A stretch of DNA of 64,000 bases from Anaerotruncus massiliensis (ex Togo et al. 2026) (lineage in GTDB: Bacteria; Bacillota; Clostridia; Oscillospirales; Ruminococcaceae): contig NZ_LT962687.1 in the NCBI RefSeq assembly GCF_900199635.1, forward strand, positions 1,535,501 to 1,599,500. Reading direction: 5' to 3'. The position numbers were made by a program, and so were the translations under genes. The notes beneath the pieces are model-generated. The model was given only the letters and a program-made list of their open reading frames with translations, made no database searches and had not been told where the DNA came from. How positions within the stretch are numbered: the first letter of the stretch is position 1; the number at the start of each line of letters is the position of its first letter. Below are positions 7,930 through 16,497 of the stretch, piece after piece.

Positions 7930-9795
7930 TCAGAAGTAGAGTTCCGAAATCGCGCGCGCAACCGTGTGCGCGTCGAGCCCGCAGCGCCTGAGCGCCGAAT
8001 CGGCGGGCATCGCGGGGATGAAGGGGTTTTCCACCGCGCCGATCGTCATGCGGCCGCGGTAGCGCACCCGCGAGAGCGCGTCGAGGAAATGCTCCCCGAT
8101 GCCCCCCTGCCGGACGCCCTCCTCCACAAAGTAGATCGCGCGGTATTTCTTCGCGAGCTGTACGCACGCGTCCGGAATGGGCGAAATGCGGTGCAGCTTC
8201 AGCAGGTCGGCCTTTTTCCCCTCGGCGGCGAGCAGCTCCATCGCGCCGTAAGCCTCCCCGAAGGCGCGCCCGTAGCTGACGATCAGCGTCTGGCCGCCGC
8301 TTCTGTGGTGGAACCACTCCCCCGGCCGGTAGCCGAGGCGTTCGTCCACCGGGATCTCCCCACCGCGCGGGTAGCGCACCGCCGCGACCCCGTCGCAGCA
8401 GTCGAACGCCTGGTCAAGCGCGTAGCGCAGATCGCCGTAGGTTGCGGGGGAATAGACCGTCACGCCGGGGATCTCCGAAAGGAACGCCGCGTCGAAAAGC
8501 CCCTGGTGGGTCTCCCCGTCCTCCCCCACGATCCCCGCCCGGTCGACGGCGAGCACGATGTGCTGCCGTTCGATCGACGCGTCGTGGATGATCTGGTCGA
8601 ACCCGCGCTGCAAAAAGGTCGAATAGACCGCGAACACCGGCTTCATCCCGCCCGCGGCGAGTCCGCAGGCAAAGGTGACCGCGTGTTCCTCCGCGATCCC
8701 CACGTCGAAGAAGCGGTTTTTCGGGCCGAACTCCGCGGCAAAGGCGGAGAGGCCCGTGCCCTCCTCCATCGCGGCGGTGATCGCGCAGATTTTGTGATCC
8801 CGGCGCGCGCGCAGGACCAGCTCCCGCCCAAACACCGAGGAAAAGCTCTCGGAGGGGGCCTTGAGCTTCCCGCTCGCCCGGTCGAAGCCGCCCACCCCGT
8901 GGTAACGGGCGGGGTTTTTCTCCGCGAAGTCGCAGCCCTTGCCCTTGACGGTGTTGACGTGCAGGACGACCGGCTTCTCGAGCTCCTTCGCGCGGCGCAG
9001 CGCCTGTACAAGCGCGGGGATGTCGTGCCCGTCGACGGGGCCGAGATAGTCGAAGCCGAAATCCTCGAAGAGGTTCGAATGGTAGAGCAGCTGGCGGAAG
9101 GCCGCCTTGGAGTCGGAGATCACATCGCGCAGCTCCCTGCCGACGACGGGGATCTTCTTCAGCGCGTCCTCCACCCGGTTTTTCAGGTTTAAGTACCCCT
9201 CGCTCGTCCGCTTGGAGGCGAGATAACGCGCGAGCGAGCCCACGCTTTTGGAGATCGACATATCGTTGTCGTTGAGCACGACGATCAGCCGGTTTCCGGT
9301 ACGCCCGGCGTTGTTGAGCGCCTCGTAGATCATCCCGCCGGTAAACGCGCCGTCCCCGACCACCGCGACCACGTGGTGCCGGTCGCCCGAAAGCGCCTTG
9401 GCCGTCGCGAGCCCGCAGGCGGCGGAGATCGAGGTACTCGCGTGCCCCGCGATAAAGGCGTCACAGCCGCTCTCACCCGGGCGCGGGAAGCCGGAGAGCC
9501 CCCCCTCCCGCCGGATGGTCGAAAACGCCCCGAGCCGGCCGGTCAGCATCTTATGCGCGTAGCACTGGTGCCCCACATCCCATACGATCGCGTCCTGCGG
9601 GACGTCAAAAACGGTGTGCAGGGCGACGGTCAGCTCCACCACGCCGAGGTTGGAGGCGAGGTGGCCGCCGTTCTCCGAAAGGGTATGCAGCAGCTTCTGG
9701 CGGATTTCCCAGCAGAGGATCTTCTGCTGCTCCGGATTCAGCCGCTTGACGCCGCCGGGCAGCTCCAGGCGGTTGAGCAGATTATATTTAGCCAA
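7930..9795 (-). CDS. dxs: 1-deoxy-D-xylulose-5-phosphate synthase
   Basis: Thiamine-diphosphate enzyme making DXP from pyruvate and glyceraldehyde 3-phosphate, the entry to the MEP isoprenoid pathway. About 621 residues. The N-terminal ThDP motif reads GDGAFTGGMIYEALNNAG, with DNDMSIS after it; the transketolase pyrimidine domain and C-terminal domain follow. A TTG start at 9795 gives LAKYNLLNRLELPG, matching the family's N-terminus; the open frame extends far upstream but that part overlaps other genes. It lies between ispA (with the DUF212 gene) and tlyA. ispD and ispF of the same pathway are near 28 kb. Confidence 0.97.
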   Translation of the reverse strand: MAKYNLLNRLELPGGVKRLNPEQQKILCWEIRQKLLHTLSENGGHLASNLGVVELTVALHTVFDVPQDAIVWDVGHQCYAHKMLTGRLGAFSTIRREGGLSGFPRPGESGCDAFIAGHASTSISAACGLATAKALSGDRHHVVAVVGDGAFTGGMIYEALNNAGRTGNRLIVVLNDNDMSISKSVGSLARYLASKRTSEGYLNLKNRVEDALKKIPVVGRELRDVISDSKAAFRQLLYHSNLFEDFGFDYLGPVDGHDIPALVQALRRAKELEKPVVLHVNTVKGKGCDFAEKNPARYHGVGGFDRASGKLKAPSESFSSVFGRELVLRARRDHKICAITAAMEEGTGLSAFAAEFGPKNRFFDVGIAEEHAVTFACGLAAGGMKPVFAVYSTFLQRGFDQIIHDASIERQHIVLAVDRAGIVGEDGETHQGLFDAAFLSEIPGVTVYSPATYGDLRYALDQAFDCCDGVAAVRYPRGGEIPVDERLGYRPGEWFHHRSGGQTLIVSYGRAFGEAYGAMELLAAEGKKADLLKLHRISPIPDACVQLAKKYRAIYFVEEGVRQGGIGEHFLDALSRVRYRGRMTIGAVENPFIPAMPADSALRRCGLDAHTVARAISELYF

Positions 9796-9812
9796 AGGAA
9801 CACCCCACTTTA

Positions 9813-10322
9813 TCAGAATGCCGGGATCAGCGCGGCGATCAGGATCCCCAGCGCCGCACCGCAGAGCACCTCCAGCGGCGTATGCCCCAAAAATTCCTTG
9901 AGGCGCTTGTTCGGGCCGCCGCGCTCCTCGGGCGCGTCCTCGCCGCGCGCGAGCGCGTCGAACTCCTCCTTGAGCATCTGGAAGATCTCCTTGAAATCGA
10001 TGACCATCTTGTTGAGCACCTTCGCCTGCTCCCCGGCGGCGCGGCGCACCCCCATCGCGTCGTACATGACGATGCCCGCCATCGCCAGCGAGAGCGCGAA
10101 CTCCGGGGAGGCGTAGCCGAGCTTTTTGGCCACGCCCACCGACACCGCGCACACCAGCGCCGAATGGGAGCTGGGCATCCCGCCCGAGCCCACCATGCGT
10201 TCCCAGATGATCTTGCGGCTGGGGATATAGGCCAGGATCGTCTTCAGCAGCTGCGCCGCGAACCACGCGAGAAACCCCACGTCGATGACATAGTTGCTGA
10301 TCAGTACTCTCAATGGGTTCAT
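9813..10322 (-). CDS. DUF212 (YuiD-like) divergent PAP2-family membrane protein
   Basis: A 169-residue membrane protein resembling the acid-phosphatase/vanadium-peroxidase-related DUF212 family. GSGGMPSSHSALVCA near residue 45 is the conserved PSSHS segment of that superfamily, and YDAMGVRRAAGEQA follows. The lipid phosphatase role is not established. The C-terminus ends in a hydrophobic segment after a charged linker. ATG at 10322 follows GGAGGAAGTT. It sits between ispA and dxs, which might hint at prenyl phosphate metabolism, but that is speculation. Confidence 0.88.
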   Translation of the reverse strand: MNPLRVLISNYVIDVGFLAWFAAQLLKTILAYIPSRKIIWERMVGSGGMPSSHSALVCAVSVGVAKKLGYASPEFALSLAMAGIVMYDAMGVRRAAGEQAKVLNKMVIDFKEIFQMLKEEFDALARGEDAPEERGGPNKRLKEFLGHTPLEVLCGAALGILIAALIPAF

Positions 10323-10355
10323 AACTTCCTCCAGTCCGGCGGTTGTCCGGATGCT

Positions 10356-11237
10356 TTAGTGGTCCCTGCCGAGGATCATCTCCGCGACCCACAGCAGAAA
10401 TTCATTGCCGGGGATCGCCGCGACGCATTCCCCGGCTTCGCCGATCAGTTCCCGCGCGCGCTCCCGCGCGCCCGAAAGCCCCAGCAGGGTGACATAGGTC
10501 GTCTTGTGGTTTTCCTCGTCGCTGCCGGTCGGCTTGCCGAGCTTTTCGGCGTCGCCCGCCACGTCGAGGATGTCGTCGGTGATCTGGAACGCCAGCCCGC
10601 ACGCCCGCGCGTACCGGTCCGCCGTCTCCAGGAGCTCCTCCCCCGCGTTCCCCGCGAGACAGCCGAGCCGCGCGGAGGCGCGCAGCAGCGCGCCCGTCTT
10701 GAGCGCGTAGAGGGTGTTCAGCGTCTCGAGGTCGACCGGCTTGCCCTCGCAGCCGAGGTCGATCACCTGGCCGCCGAGCATCCCGCACACCCCCGCCGCC
10801 TTAGCGAGGGTGCGGACCGCCTCCACCCGCTGCGCGTCGGAAAGGGGCGCGTCGGCGGCCGTCTCAAACGCCAGCGTGAGCAGCCCGTCCCCCGCGAGCA
10901 GGGCGTTGGCCTCGCCGAACGCCTTGTGGCAGGAGGGCTTGCCCCGGCGGAAATCGTCGTCGTCCATGCAGGGCAGGTCGTCGTGGATGAGAGAGTAGGC
11001 GTGGATCATCTCGATCGCGCAGGCCAGCGCCATCGCCCCCTCCCGGGAGGCGTGGGTGAGCCGCCCGAACTCGAGCACCATCGCCGCCCGCAGCCGCTTG
11101 CCCGCGTCGAGCAGGCTGTGGCGCATCGCGTCGACGACCACGATCTGCCGCAGCTCCCGGTCGAAGTGCAGCCGTTCCCGCAGCGCGTCGTTTACCTGCG
11201 TCGCGTAGGACGCGAGCTGCTGCTCATACCGGTTCAT
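10356..11237 (-). CDS. ispA: Polyprenyl (farnesyl) diphosphate synthase
   Basis: Condenses IPP with allylic diphosphates to make short-chain prenyl diphosphates. About 293 residues with both aspartate-rich motifs: DDLPCMDDDDFRRG (first, near residue 85) and FQITDDILDVAGD (second). ATG at 11237 with AAGGAGACGGAAG upstream fixes the start, overlapping the end of xseB by 14 bases. Context with dxs fits isoprenoid precursor supply. Product chain length cannot be read with certainty. Confidence 0.95.
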   Translation of the reverse strand: MNRYEQQLASYATQVNDALRERLHFDRELRQIVVVDAMRHSLLDAGKRLRAAMVLEFGRLTHASREGAMALACAIEMIHAYSLIHDDLPCMDDDDFRRGKPSCHKAFGEANALLAGDGLLTLAFETAADAPLSDAQRVEAVRTLAKAAGVCGMLGGQVIDLGCEGKPVDLETLNTLYALKTGALLRASARLGCLAGNAGEELLETADRYARACGLAFQITDDILDVAGDAEKLGKPTGSDEENHKTTYVTLLGLSGARERARELIGEAGECVAAIPGNEFLLWVAEMILGRDH

Positions 11238-11433
11238 CTTCCGTCTCCTTCGGCGCCGCCAGCTTTTCGACCTTGAGCTTCGCGGCCTCCAGCTTTCCGT
11301 TTGCAAAGTCCAGCAGCTTTACAGCCTCGCCATAGAGCTTGACCGCGTCGTCGATCGAAACGTCGCCGCCCAATTTCGCGGCGATCTCCTCGAGCCGCGC
11401 GACCGCGGCTTCCAGCGTCATCGTCTTGGTCAT
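11224..11433 (-). CDS. xseB: Exodeoxyribonuclease VII small subunit
   Basis: A 69-residue helical protein (LEAAVARLEEIAAKLGGD, then VKLYGEAVKLLDFANGKL) matching the XseB small subunit that joins XseA in a single-strand-specific exonuclease. It overlaps the xseA stop by 4 bases and ispA by 14, so translation is likely coupled. Confidence 0.95.
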   Translation of the reverse strand: MTKTMTLEAAVARLEEIAAKLGGDVSIDDAVKLYGEAVKLLDFANGKLEAAKLKVEKLAAPKETEDEPV

Positions 11434-12641
11434 GTCGTCCTCCTATTCGTCCCGGTCACTTTCGACAAGATCTCTCCGTCGGCGACCCGCGTCGTCAGCA
11501 GGTCCCCCGGCTTCACCTGTTCCGCCGAGAGGACGGTGCGCCCGTCCGCGCTCGTCAGGCTGTAGCCGCGGGAGAGGATCTTCATCGGACTGCGCTCCTC
11601 CACGAGCGCGCCGAGATATTGCAGGCGGTTTCGCGCGCCGTCCAGCCTTTGCAGAACGCCCGCGCGGATCTCCCGTTCCAACGCGTCCAGCCGCAGTCCG
11701 CAGGCGCGCAGGACCCCCTCGGGGGTCGTAAGCCCGGCGCGCAGCTGGCGCAGCCGGAGCTCCGTCCCCTCGATACGGCGGACGACCGCCCCGTGGCAGC
11801 GCGCGCCGAGATCGGCAAGGTAATATTGCAGGTCGGCCATGTTGGGCACGGCGAGCTCCGCCGCGGCGGAGGGGGTCGGCGCGCGCAAATCGGCCGCGAA
11901 GTCGGCGATCGTAAAGTCGGTCTCGTGCCCGACGGCGGAAATCACCGGGATGCCGCTCGCCGCGATCGCGCGCGCGAGGGCTTCGTCGTTGAAGGCCCAG
12001 AGGTCCTCGATCGAGCCGCCGCCCCGCCCGATGATGATCAGGTCGCAGGCTTTGGCGGCGTTGAGGGCGCGGATGCCGTCGATCAGCGTCCTTGCCGCGC
12101 CCGCCCCCTGCACCTGCGCGGGACAGAGCACGACCGTTGCCGCCGGGTAGCGGCGGGAGAGGATATTGAGCATATCCTGCAGCGCCGCCGCGCCCTCGCT
12201 CGTCACGATGCCGATCCGCTCGGGATAGGGCGGCAGCGGGCGCTTGCGCGCCTCGTCGAAGAGCCCCTCGGCCGCGAGCTTCGCCTTGAGCTGCTCATAG
12301 GCCAGGTGGAGCGCGCCGATCCCGTCCGGCTGCATGTCGGTCACATAGAACTGGTAGCTGCCGTCCCGCTCGTAAAGGGAGACGGAACCGCTCACGATCA
12401 CCGACATGCCGTTCTCGGGCGAAAAGGGCACGCGCGCCGCGTAGCTGCGGAACATCACCGCCTTGACGGCGGCGGAATCGTCCTTGAGCGTGAAATAGAG
12501 GTGCCCCGACTTGTAGTGCCGGGTAAAATTGGAGATCTCCCCCCGGACCATCAGCCCCGAAAGGACGTGGTCCGATTCAAGGAGAGATTTCACATAGCGG
12601 TTGAGCTGGGAGACCGAAACAACGGTGGGGTTCTTCAGCAC
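11430..12641 (-). CDS. xseA: Exodeoxyribonuclease VII large subunit
   Basis: Catalytic subunit of exonuclease VII, about 403 residues. The N-terminal OB-fold (VSVSQLNRYVKSLLESDHVL, GEISNFTRHYKSGHLYFTLK) is followed by the nuclease core with GIVTSEGAAALQDMLNIL and GRGGGSIEDLWAFNDE and AVGHETDFTIADFAADLRAPTPSAAA. The GTG start at 12641 has a G-rich ribosome site and overlaps the upstream gene by 7 bases. It ends RGYSLTSADGRTV as family members do. Confidence 0.96.
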   Translation of the reverse strand: MLKNPTVVSVSQLNRYVKSLLESDHVLSGLMVRGEISNFTRHYKSGHLYFTLKDDSAAVKAVMFRSYAARVPFSPENGMSVIVSGSVSLYERDGSYQFYVTDMQPDGIGALHLAYEQLKAKLAAEGLFDEARKRPLPPYPERIGIVTSEGAAALQDMLNILSRRYPAATVVLCPAQVQGAGAARTLIDGIRALNAAKACDLIIIGRGGGSIEDLWAFNDEALARAIAASGIPVISAVGHETDFTIADFAADLRAPTPSAAAELAVPNMADLQYYLADLGARCHGAVVRRIEGTELRLRQLRAGLTTPEGVLRACGLRLDALEREIRAGVLQRLDGARNRLQYLGALVEERSPMKILSRGYSLTSADGRTVLSAEQVKPGDLLTTRVADGEILSKVTGTNRRTT

Positions 12642-13582
12642 GCCGTCCCCCCCTCTCCCGCACGCGAGGCCAAAATCGCGACCCCGGCGGCGTTGTCGGA
12701 GGAAAACTGCGGGTCGGCGAAATAGCCCCCGTACCGCGCGGTCACCGCCTCGCGGATGATCGAATTGGACATGACGCCCCCCGCGTAGAGGATGGGCAGC
12801 TCGCCGAACCGCGCCCGGACCGCCTCGGTCATGCCGCAGAGGGCGGCGAGGATGCTGTCGAGGCAGTAGCGCGCGATATCGCGGTCCGCCTCCCCGTCGA
12901 GCTTCATCTTTTGGCAGCGGTTCTCGATCCCGGAGAGGGAGCAGTCCGCCCCCTTCATCACCGGGCGCACCCGGTAGGTCTTTTCCGATTCCTTCGCGAG
13001 GCGTTCGAGCTCCCGCCCTGCGGGAAACCGCAGGCCAAGCATCCCGCCCACGCGGTCGACCGCCTGCCCCGCCTTGAGGTCGAGCGAACGGGCGAAGAGC
13101 CGCACGGTAAAGCCGCACGGCCCGCCCGGTTCGGCGATCAGGCATTCGGTCGTGCCGCCCGACAGGTGGAAGGCCGCGAACCGCTCCCCGATCAGGTCGA
13201 GCCGGCCGGCGGAAAAAAGCGCCGCCGCGATGTGTCCCGACTGGTGGGATACCCGCGTGAGCGGCGCGCCGCAGGCGGCGCCGACCGATTGGGCAACCGC
13301 CTCCCCGACGAGAAAGCAGGGCATATAGGAGCCCTCGGCGTCACGCGGGCGCACCGACGCACCGACGCCCGCGAGCGGCGGGGGCCCCGCTTCAAAGAGG
13401 GCCTCGACCAGCGCGCCGAGCTGTTTGACATGCGCGAAGACCGCGTCGCTCTGCCGCAGGCCGAGCTCCCCCTCTCTCACCGGAAGGAGCTGTTTTTGCT
13501 GGCGCACCGCGCCGCTTTCCGAATCATAGAGGGCGGCGGAGGTGGTGTAGTTGCTCGTGTCGATTCCGAGGTACCAGGCCAT
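12635..13582 (-). CDS. TsaD/Kae1-like (peptidase M22 family) protein
   Basis: About 315 residues with the ASKHA ATPase fold of the Kae1/TsaD family: an N-terminal phosphate motif (YLGIDTSNYTTSAALYD), an HxxxH metal site (SHQSGHIAAALF), HLSGGTTECLI, and LYAGGVMSNSIIRE with SSDNAAGVAILA at the end. Canonical TsaD makes the t6A base of tRNA. This copy sits in the nusB-xseA run, away from tsaB/tsaE, and looks divergent, so it may be a paralogue rather than TsaD itself. ATG at 13582 is chosen at MAWYLGIDTSN. Confidence 0.85.
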   Translation of the reverse strand: MAWYLGIDTSNYTTSAALYDSESGAVRQQKQLLPVREGELGLRQSDAVFAHVKQLGALVEALFEAGPPPLAGVGASVRPRDAEGSYMPCFLVGEAVAQSVGAACGAPLTRVSHQSGHIAAALFSAGRLDLIGERFAAFHLSGGTTECLIAEPGGPCGFTVRLFARSLDLKAGQAVDRVGGMLGLRFPAGRELERLAKESEKTYRVRPVMKGADCSLSGIENRCQKMKLDGEADRDIARYCLDSILAALCGMTEAVRARFGELPILYAGGVMSNSIIREAVTARYGGYFADPQFSSDNAAGVAILASRAGEGGTAC

Positions 13583-13586
13583 CGCG

Positions 13587-14102
13587 TTACTCCGCCGCCG
13601 TTTCGGCGGCGGCCTCTTTGGCGGCGCGGACCGCCTCGTCCTCCGCCTTCGCCTCCCCGGCCGAAGCCGCGGCCTCCTCCTCGGCCCGGCGCGCCTCGGG
13701 CACATCCTGCCCCTTCGCGCGCACATAGGCGCCGAGCACCCCGTTGACAAAGGAAAAGTCGTCGGCGCTGCCGTATTTTTTGGCCAGCTCGACCGCCTCG
13801 TTGATCGAGGCGCCGACCGGCACCGTGTCAACGTTGTCGATCTCCCACAGGCTCAGCCGCAGGATGGTCAGCGCCACGCGCGACATGCGGTTGAGCTTCC
13901 ACTTTTTCGAGTGGGCGGTGATCGTCTCGTCAAGCCAGGGCAGATGATCGCAGACGTCGCTTGCAAGGCGGTATGCATAATCATCCACCTCGAGGTTGCG
14001 GCCGATCACGGCCTCCTCGATGATCTCGTCGACCGATTCCTCCTTGAAGGAGCGCTCAAATACCAGCATAAAGGCCTGCTCGCGGGATTCGCTTCGTTTC
14101 AT
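13587..14102 (-). CDS. nusB: Transcription antitermination factor NusB
   Basis: RNA-binding factor that works with NusE (S10) in rRNA antitermination. The NusB core spans about residues 1-130: SREQAFMLVFERSFKEES at the N-terminus, then LNRMSRVALTILRLSLWEI and VGASINEAVELAKKYGSADD. A C-terminal tail of about 40 residues is rich in Ala and Glu and is not part of the usual fold. ATG at 14102 has AGGAGAGGACAAT upstream. It leads the long minus-strand operon. Confidence 0.95.
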   Translation of the reverse strand: MKRSESREQAFMLVFERSFKEESVDEIIEEAVIGRNLEVDDYAYRLASDVCDHLPWLDETITAHSKKWKLNRMSRVALTILRLSLWEIDNVDTVPVGASINEAVELAKKYGSADDFSFVNGVLGAYVRAKGQDVPEARRAEEEAAASAGEAKAEDEAVRAAKEAAAETAAE

Positions 14103-14180
14103 ATTGTCCTCTCCTAATTGTACGTCTGCGACAAGAATACCCTCCAAGGGGGCCTCGGAGGGCAGTGAATCGTTTTTTGG

Positions 14181-14555
14181 TCAGGCTTCCGTCTGCTCGG
14201 CGGGCTCGGCAAAGACGATGCCGGCGATGTTGATGTTGACCCGCGAAACGGCGATCCCGGTCATGTTCTGGACGGCCTCCTTGACGGCCGACTGGATCTT
14301 CTCGGCGGTCTCGGGGATGTTGACGCCCGCCTTGATGTTCACATGGAGCTCGATGACGGCCACGTCGTCCGACAGGTCGATGCCGATCGGCTTGGCGGAC
14401 TGTTTTTTGAGCAGCCAGCCCTTGAGATTGGTCGCAAAGGAAGCGAGGGAGTCCACCCCTTCGATCTCCAGCGCCGCGTAGCGCGCGATGGTGGCGATCA
14501 CCTCGCGGGAAATCTTGAGATTGCCTGCCGCCTGATTCTGGTCGTGACTCTGCAT
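14181..14555 (-). CDS. Asp23/Gls24 family envelope-associated protein
   Basis: About 124 residues of the Asp23 (DUF322) family: ISREVIATIARYAALEIEGV near the N-terminus, a VAVIELHVNIKAGVNIPET strand, and MTGIAVSRVNINIAGI at the C-terminus. Members bind or localise at the membrane and are linked to envelope stress; the exact role is unknown. The second ATG (14555) is preferred since AGGAG lies 7 bases before it. It has its own promoter and precedes nusB by 78 bases. Confidence 0.92.
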   Translation of the reverse strand: MQSHDQNQAAGNLKISREVIATIARYAALEIEGVDSLASFATNLKGWLLKKQSAKPIGIDLSDDVAVIELHVNIKAGVNIPETAEKIQSAVKEAVQNMTGIAVSRVNINIAGIVFAEPAEQTEA

Positions 14556-14629
14556 AATCATTCTCCTTTGTATGGCGAGAAACGGATGTGTCCGATTGTT
14601 TTTCGGGAGCCAGTGTAGCATACAGGAAT

Positions 14630-14657
14630 ATTATATCATAAAATTCCGAATATACAA
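14630..14657 (-). promoter_or_regulatory. Promoter of the asp23-like gene
   Basis: TATAAT (14630-14635) with TTGTAT (14652-14657) and a 16-base spacer on the minus strand. Confidence 0.78.
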
Positions 14658-14694
14658 CCGTATATGCAATCTTTTCCGCAAAGAAAGGAGAAGG

Positions 14695-14722
14695 AAAAAG
14701 CCTGCTTTTCAGCAGGCTTTTT
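14695..14722 (-). terminator. Terminator after spoIIIAH
   Basis: AAAAAGCCTGCT-gaaa-AGCAGGCTTTTT on the minus strand, a stem with a U-run just after the spoIIIA operon. Confidence 0.9.
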
Positions 14723-14744
14723 TGGTGAAGATTCCGGCTGCGGG

Positions 14745-15290
14745 CTAACTGATCTCGACAATCGAGATGTTCTCGACCGGGATGCTGGTCTCCTTGAGGA
14801 TGATATCCTTCATCTGGGCCACCTGGTCCGCTTCGAGCCCCTCCGTCTTGACCACCACGTCGACGTTGTCGGTGTCGTAGTAGACCATGCAGTCCTCGAA
14901 GCCCTTGGCCTTGATGAGATTTTCAATCTTGCCCTCCGTCTCGATCGACTTTGCGATCTCGGTGGCCTTGAGCGCCATCTCCGCCTTGATGTCCGGGTCG
15001 ACGTCCGCGCTGGCCATCATATTCTTGAGGGTCTCGACCGACTCGTCGCGGGAGCGCTGGCGGGTGACCTTTGCCTCGGCAAAATAGGCCTCGCCGTCGA
15101 TGTCGTCCACCGTCGGGTCGTTCGCGTCGACCAGCTGGGCGTCGCCGTAGTTCTTGTCATTGGCGAGCGCGCCGGTCGCGGTCAGGTCGCCGTCCGTCCT
15201 GGCGAACTGATAGTTGACGTAGACGGCCAGCCCGAGCCCTACCACCAGGGATGCCAGGATGATCTGTTTTTTGCCGATAATCATATTCAT
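14745..15290 (-). CDS. spoIIIAH: Stage III sporulation protein AH
   Basis: Mother-cell protein that meets forespore SpoIIQ in the intermembrane space to form the A-Q feeding channel. About 181 residues: an N-terminal membrane segment (KKQIILASLVVGLGLAVYV) then a YscJ/FliF-like extracellular domain ending in VENISIVEIS. ATG at 15290 follows AGGAGG by 9 bases. Last gene of the operon. Confidence 0.95.
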   Translation of the reverse strand: MNMIIGKKQIILASLVVGLGLAVYVNYQFARTDGDLTATGALANDKNYGDAQLVDANDPTVDDIDGEAYFAEAKVTRQRSRDESVETLKNMMASADVDPDIKAEMALKATEIAKSIETEGKIENLIKAKGFEDCMVYYDTDNVDVVVKTEGLEADQVAQMKDIILKETSIPVENISIVEIS

Positions 15291-15366
15291 ACGGGGGTTC
15301 CTCCTCTTTTGATAAACTGAACTTATGGCCATAAACTGCGGGCTGCCGCCGCAGGGTATGCACGAA

Positions 15367-15954
15367 TCATTTGCTGAGCTTGGTGACGCACACCTTGTTG
15401 TAGGGGATTCCGAGCGCGGTGGTGACCACCTGCGTCACCCGTTCCTGCACCACCATGCTCCCCGCGCCCTCGCACACGATGACGACCCCCTGGATGGCGG
15501 GCTGCCGTTCGGTTTTGACGAGCGCCTCCTTTTTGCCGTTCCCGGCGTCGACGACGATGTATTTCTGCTCGGTGTTCTCCTGCTGGGTCTCCCGGGCCAC
15601 CTCGTCGCCGTTATAGCTGTTGGTGCGGTTGACGTTCTGCGTCTCCTCCACCGCGTAGACATATTCGACGCCGCTTTCGGCCGTGACCATCACCTGGCAC
15701 CGGCCCACCCCTTCGATGCTCCCCACGATCCCGGTGAGCCGATCCTCCAGCTGCGCCACATACTCCTGCGAGGTAAGCTGCCCCGCCCCGACGCTGGGAT
15801 TCGGCTTGTTGGAGCCTCCGGTCTGGATCACCGTCGAAAGGAAGATCAGCGCCATGCCGGCTATCCCGACGAATAGTAGGGTGCGGCTGTGCTTTCCCTT
15901 GAAGACCGCGTCCAGCTTTTCCCGCAGTCCCGCGCCCAATCTGGTCCCATTCAT
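15367..15954 (-). CDS. spoIIIAG: Stage III sporulation protein AG
   Basis: Forms the large ring of the sporulation channel. 195 residues with one membrane segment (TLLFVGIAGMALIFLSTV) near residue 30 and a ring-building domain containing GVGRCQVMVTAESGVEYVYA and a C-terminal IPYNKVCVTKLSK. The middle insertion (NVNRTNSYNGDEVARETQQE) is the long beta-loop region typical of SpoIIIAG. Its ATG overlaps spoIIIAF by 4 bases. Confidence 0.95.
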   Translation of the reverse strand: MNGTRLGAGLREKLDAVFKGKHSRTLLFVGIAGMALIFLSTVIQTGGSNKPNPSVGAGQLTSQEYVAQLEDRLTGIVGSIEGVGRCQVMVTAESGVEYVYAVEETQNVNRTNSYNGDEVARETQQENTEQKYIVVDAGNGKKEALVKTERQPAIQGVVIVCEGAGSMVVQERVTQVVTTALGIPYNKVCVTKLSK

Positions 15955-16448
15955 GAGGTCACTCCTTTGTCGTCATATCCAATCAGTACCCTGACGCCGA
16001 GGCGTTCGGTCAATGCGGCGCGGATCTCGTCGTGCCGGGGCAGATAGCTGCGGTCGAGCTCCACCTCGCACTCACTAATAGATATGCCGCCCTGCCCGTC
16101 GTCATGTACATTTATGTAAATTTTGTTGTAGCTGATGCCCATGTCCCGCAGGGCGCGCATCGCCTCCAGCCGCACGCTTTCGGTCGCGCGTTCCTGCGCG
16201 CCCTCCTCCACCGCGCTCTCAAGCCGTCCGGCCTTTTCCTCGATCCGCCGCTGGACCGATTCCGGCGGCGTGAGCTCGACCGAGGCGGACGGCAGCACGA
16301 CCGGCGAAAGCAGGCACCCGAGGAAAAAGACGCCGCAGGTAATGTTGAAGACCCGCTGCATGCTGGACTTCGGCAGGATGAGCTGCGCGAGCGCGCAGGC
16401 GATCGCCGCGGCGCAGATGCCGAACGCCCACTGCCTGACACTATCCAA
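15951..16448 (-). CDS. spoIIIAF: Stage III sporulation protein AF
   Basis: 165 residues with two N-terminal hydrophobic segments (FGICAAAIACALAQLILP and ITCGVFFLGCLLSPVVLP) and a soluble C-terminal ring-like domain. TTG start at 16448, supported by GGGAGGGAACGTATA upstream. Part of the SpoIIIA complex, with the exact role less clear than AG/AH. Confidence 0.93.
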   Translation of the reverse strand: MDSVRQWAFGICAAAIACALAQLILPKSSMQRVFNITCGVFFLGCLLSPVVLPSASVELTPPESVQRRIEEKAGRLESAVEEGAQERATESVRLEAMRALRDMGISYNKIYINVHDDGQGGISISECEVELDRSYLPRHDEIRAALTERLGVRVLIGYDDKGVTS

Positions 16449-16497
16449 TATACGTTCCCTCCCCGCGAAAATATGACACGTCCCCGAAAACCCCGTC

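Noticed and set aside
9796-10392. An extra 199 residues before Dxs in the same frame
   Set aside because: They overlap the DUF212 gene in another frame and match no domain; the TTG at 9795 gives the normal Dxs N-terminus.
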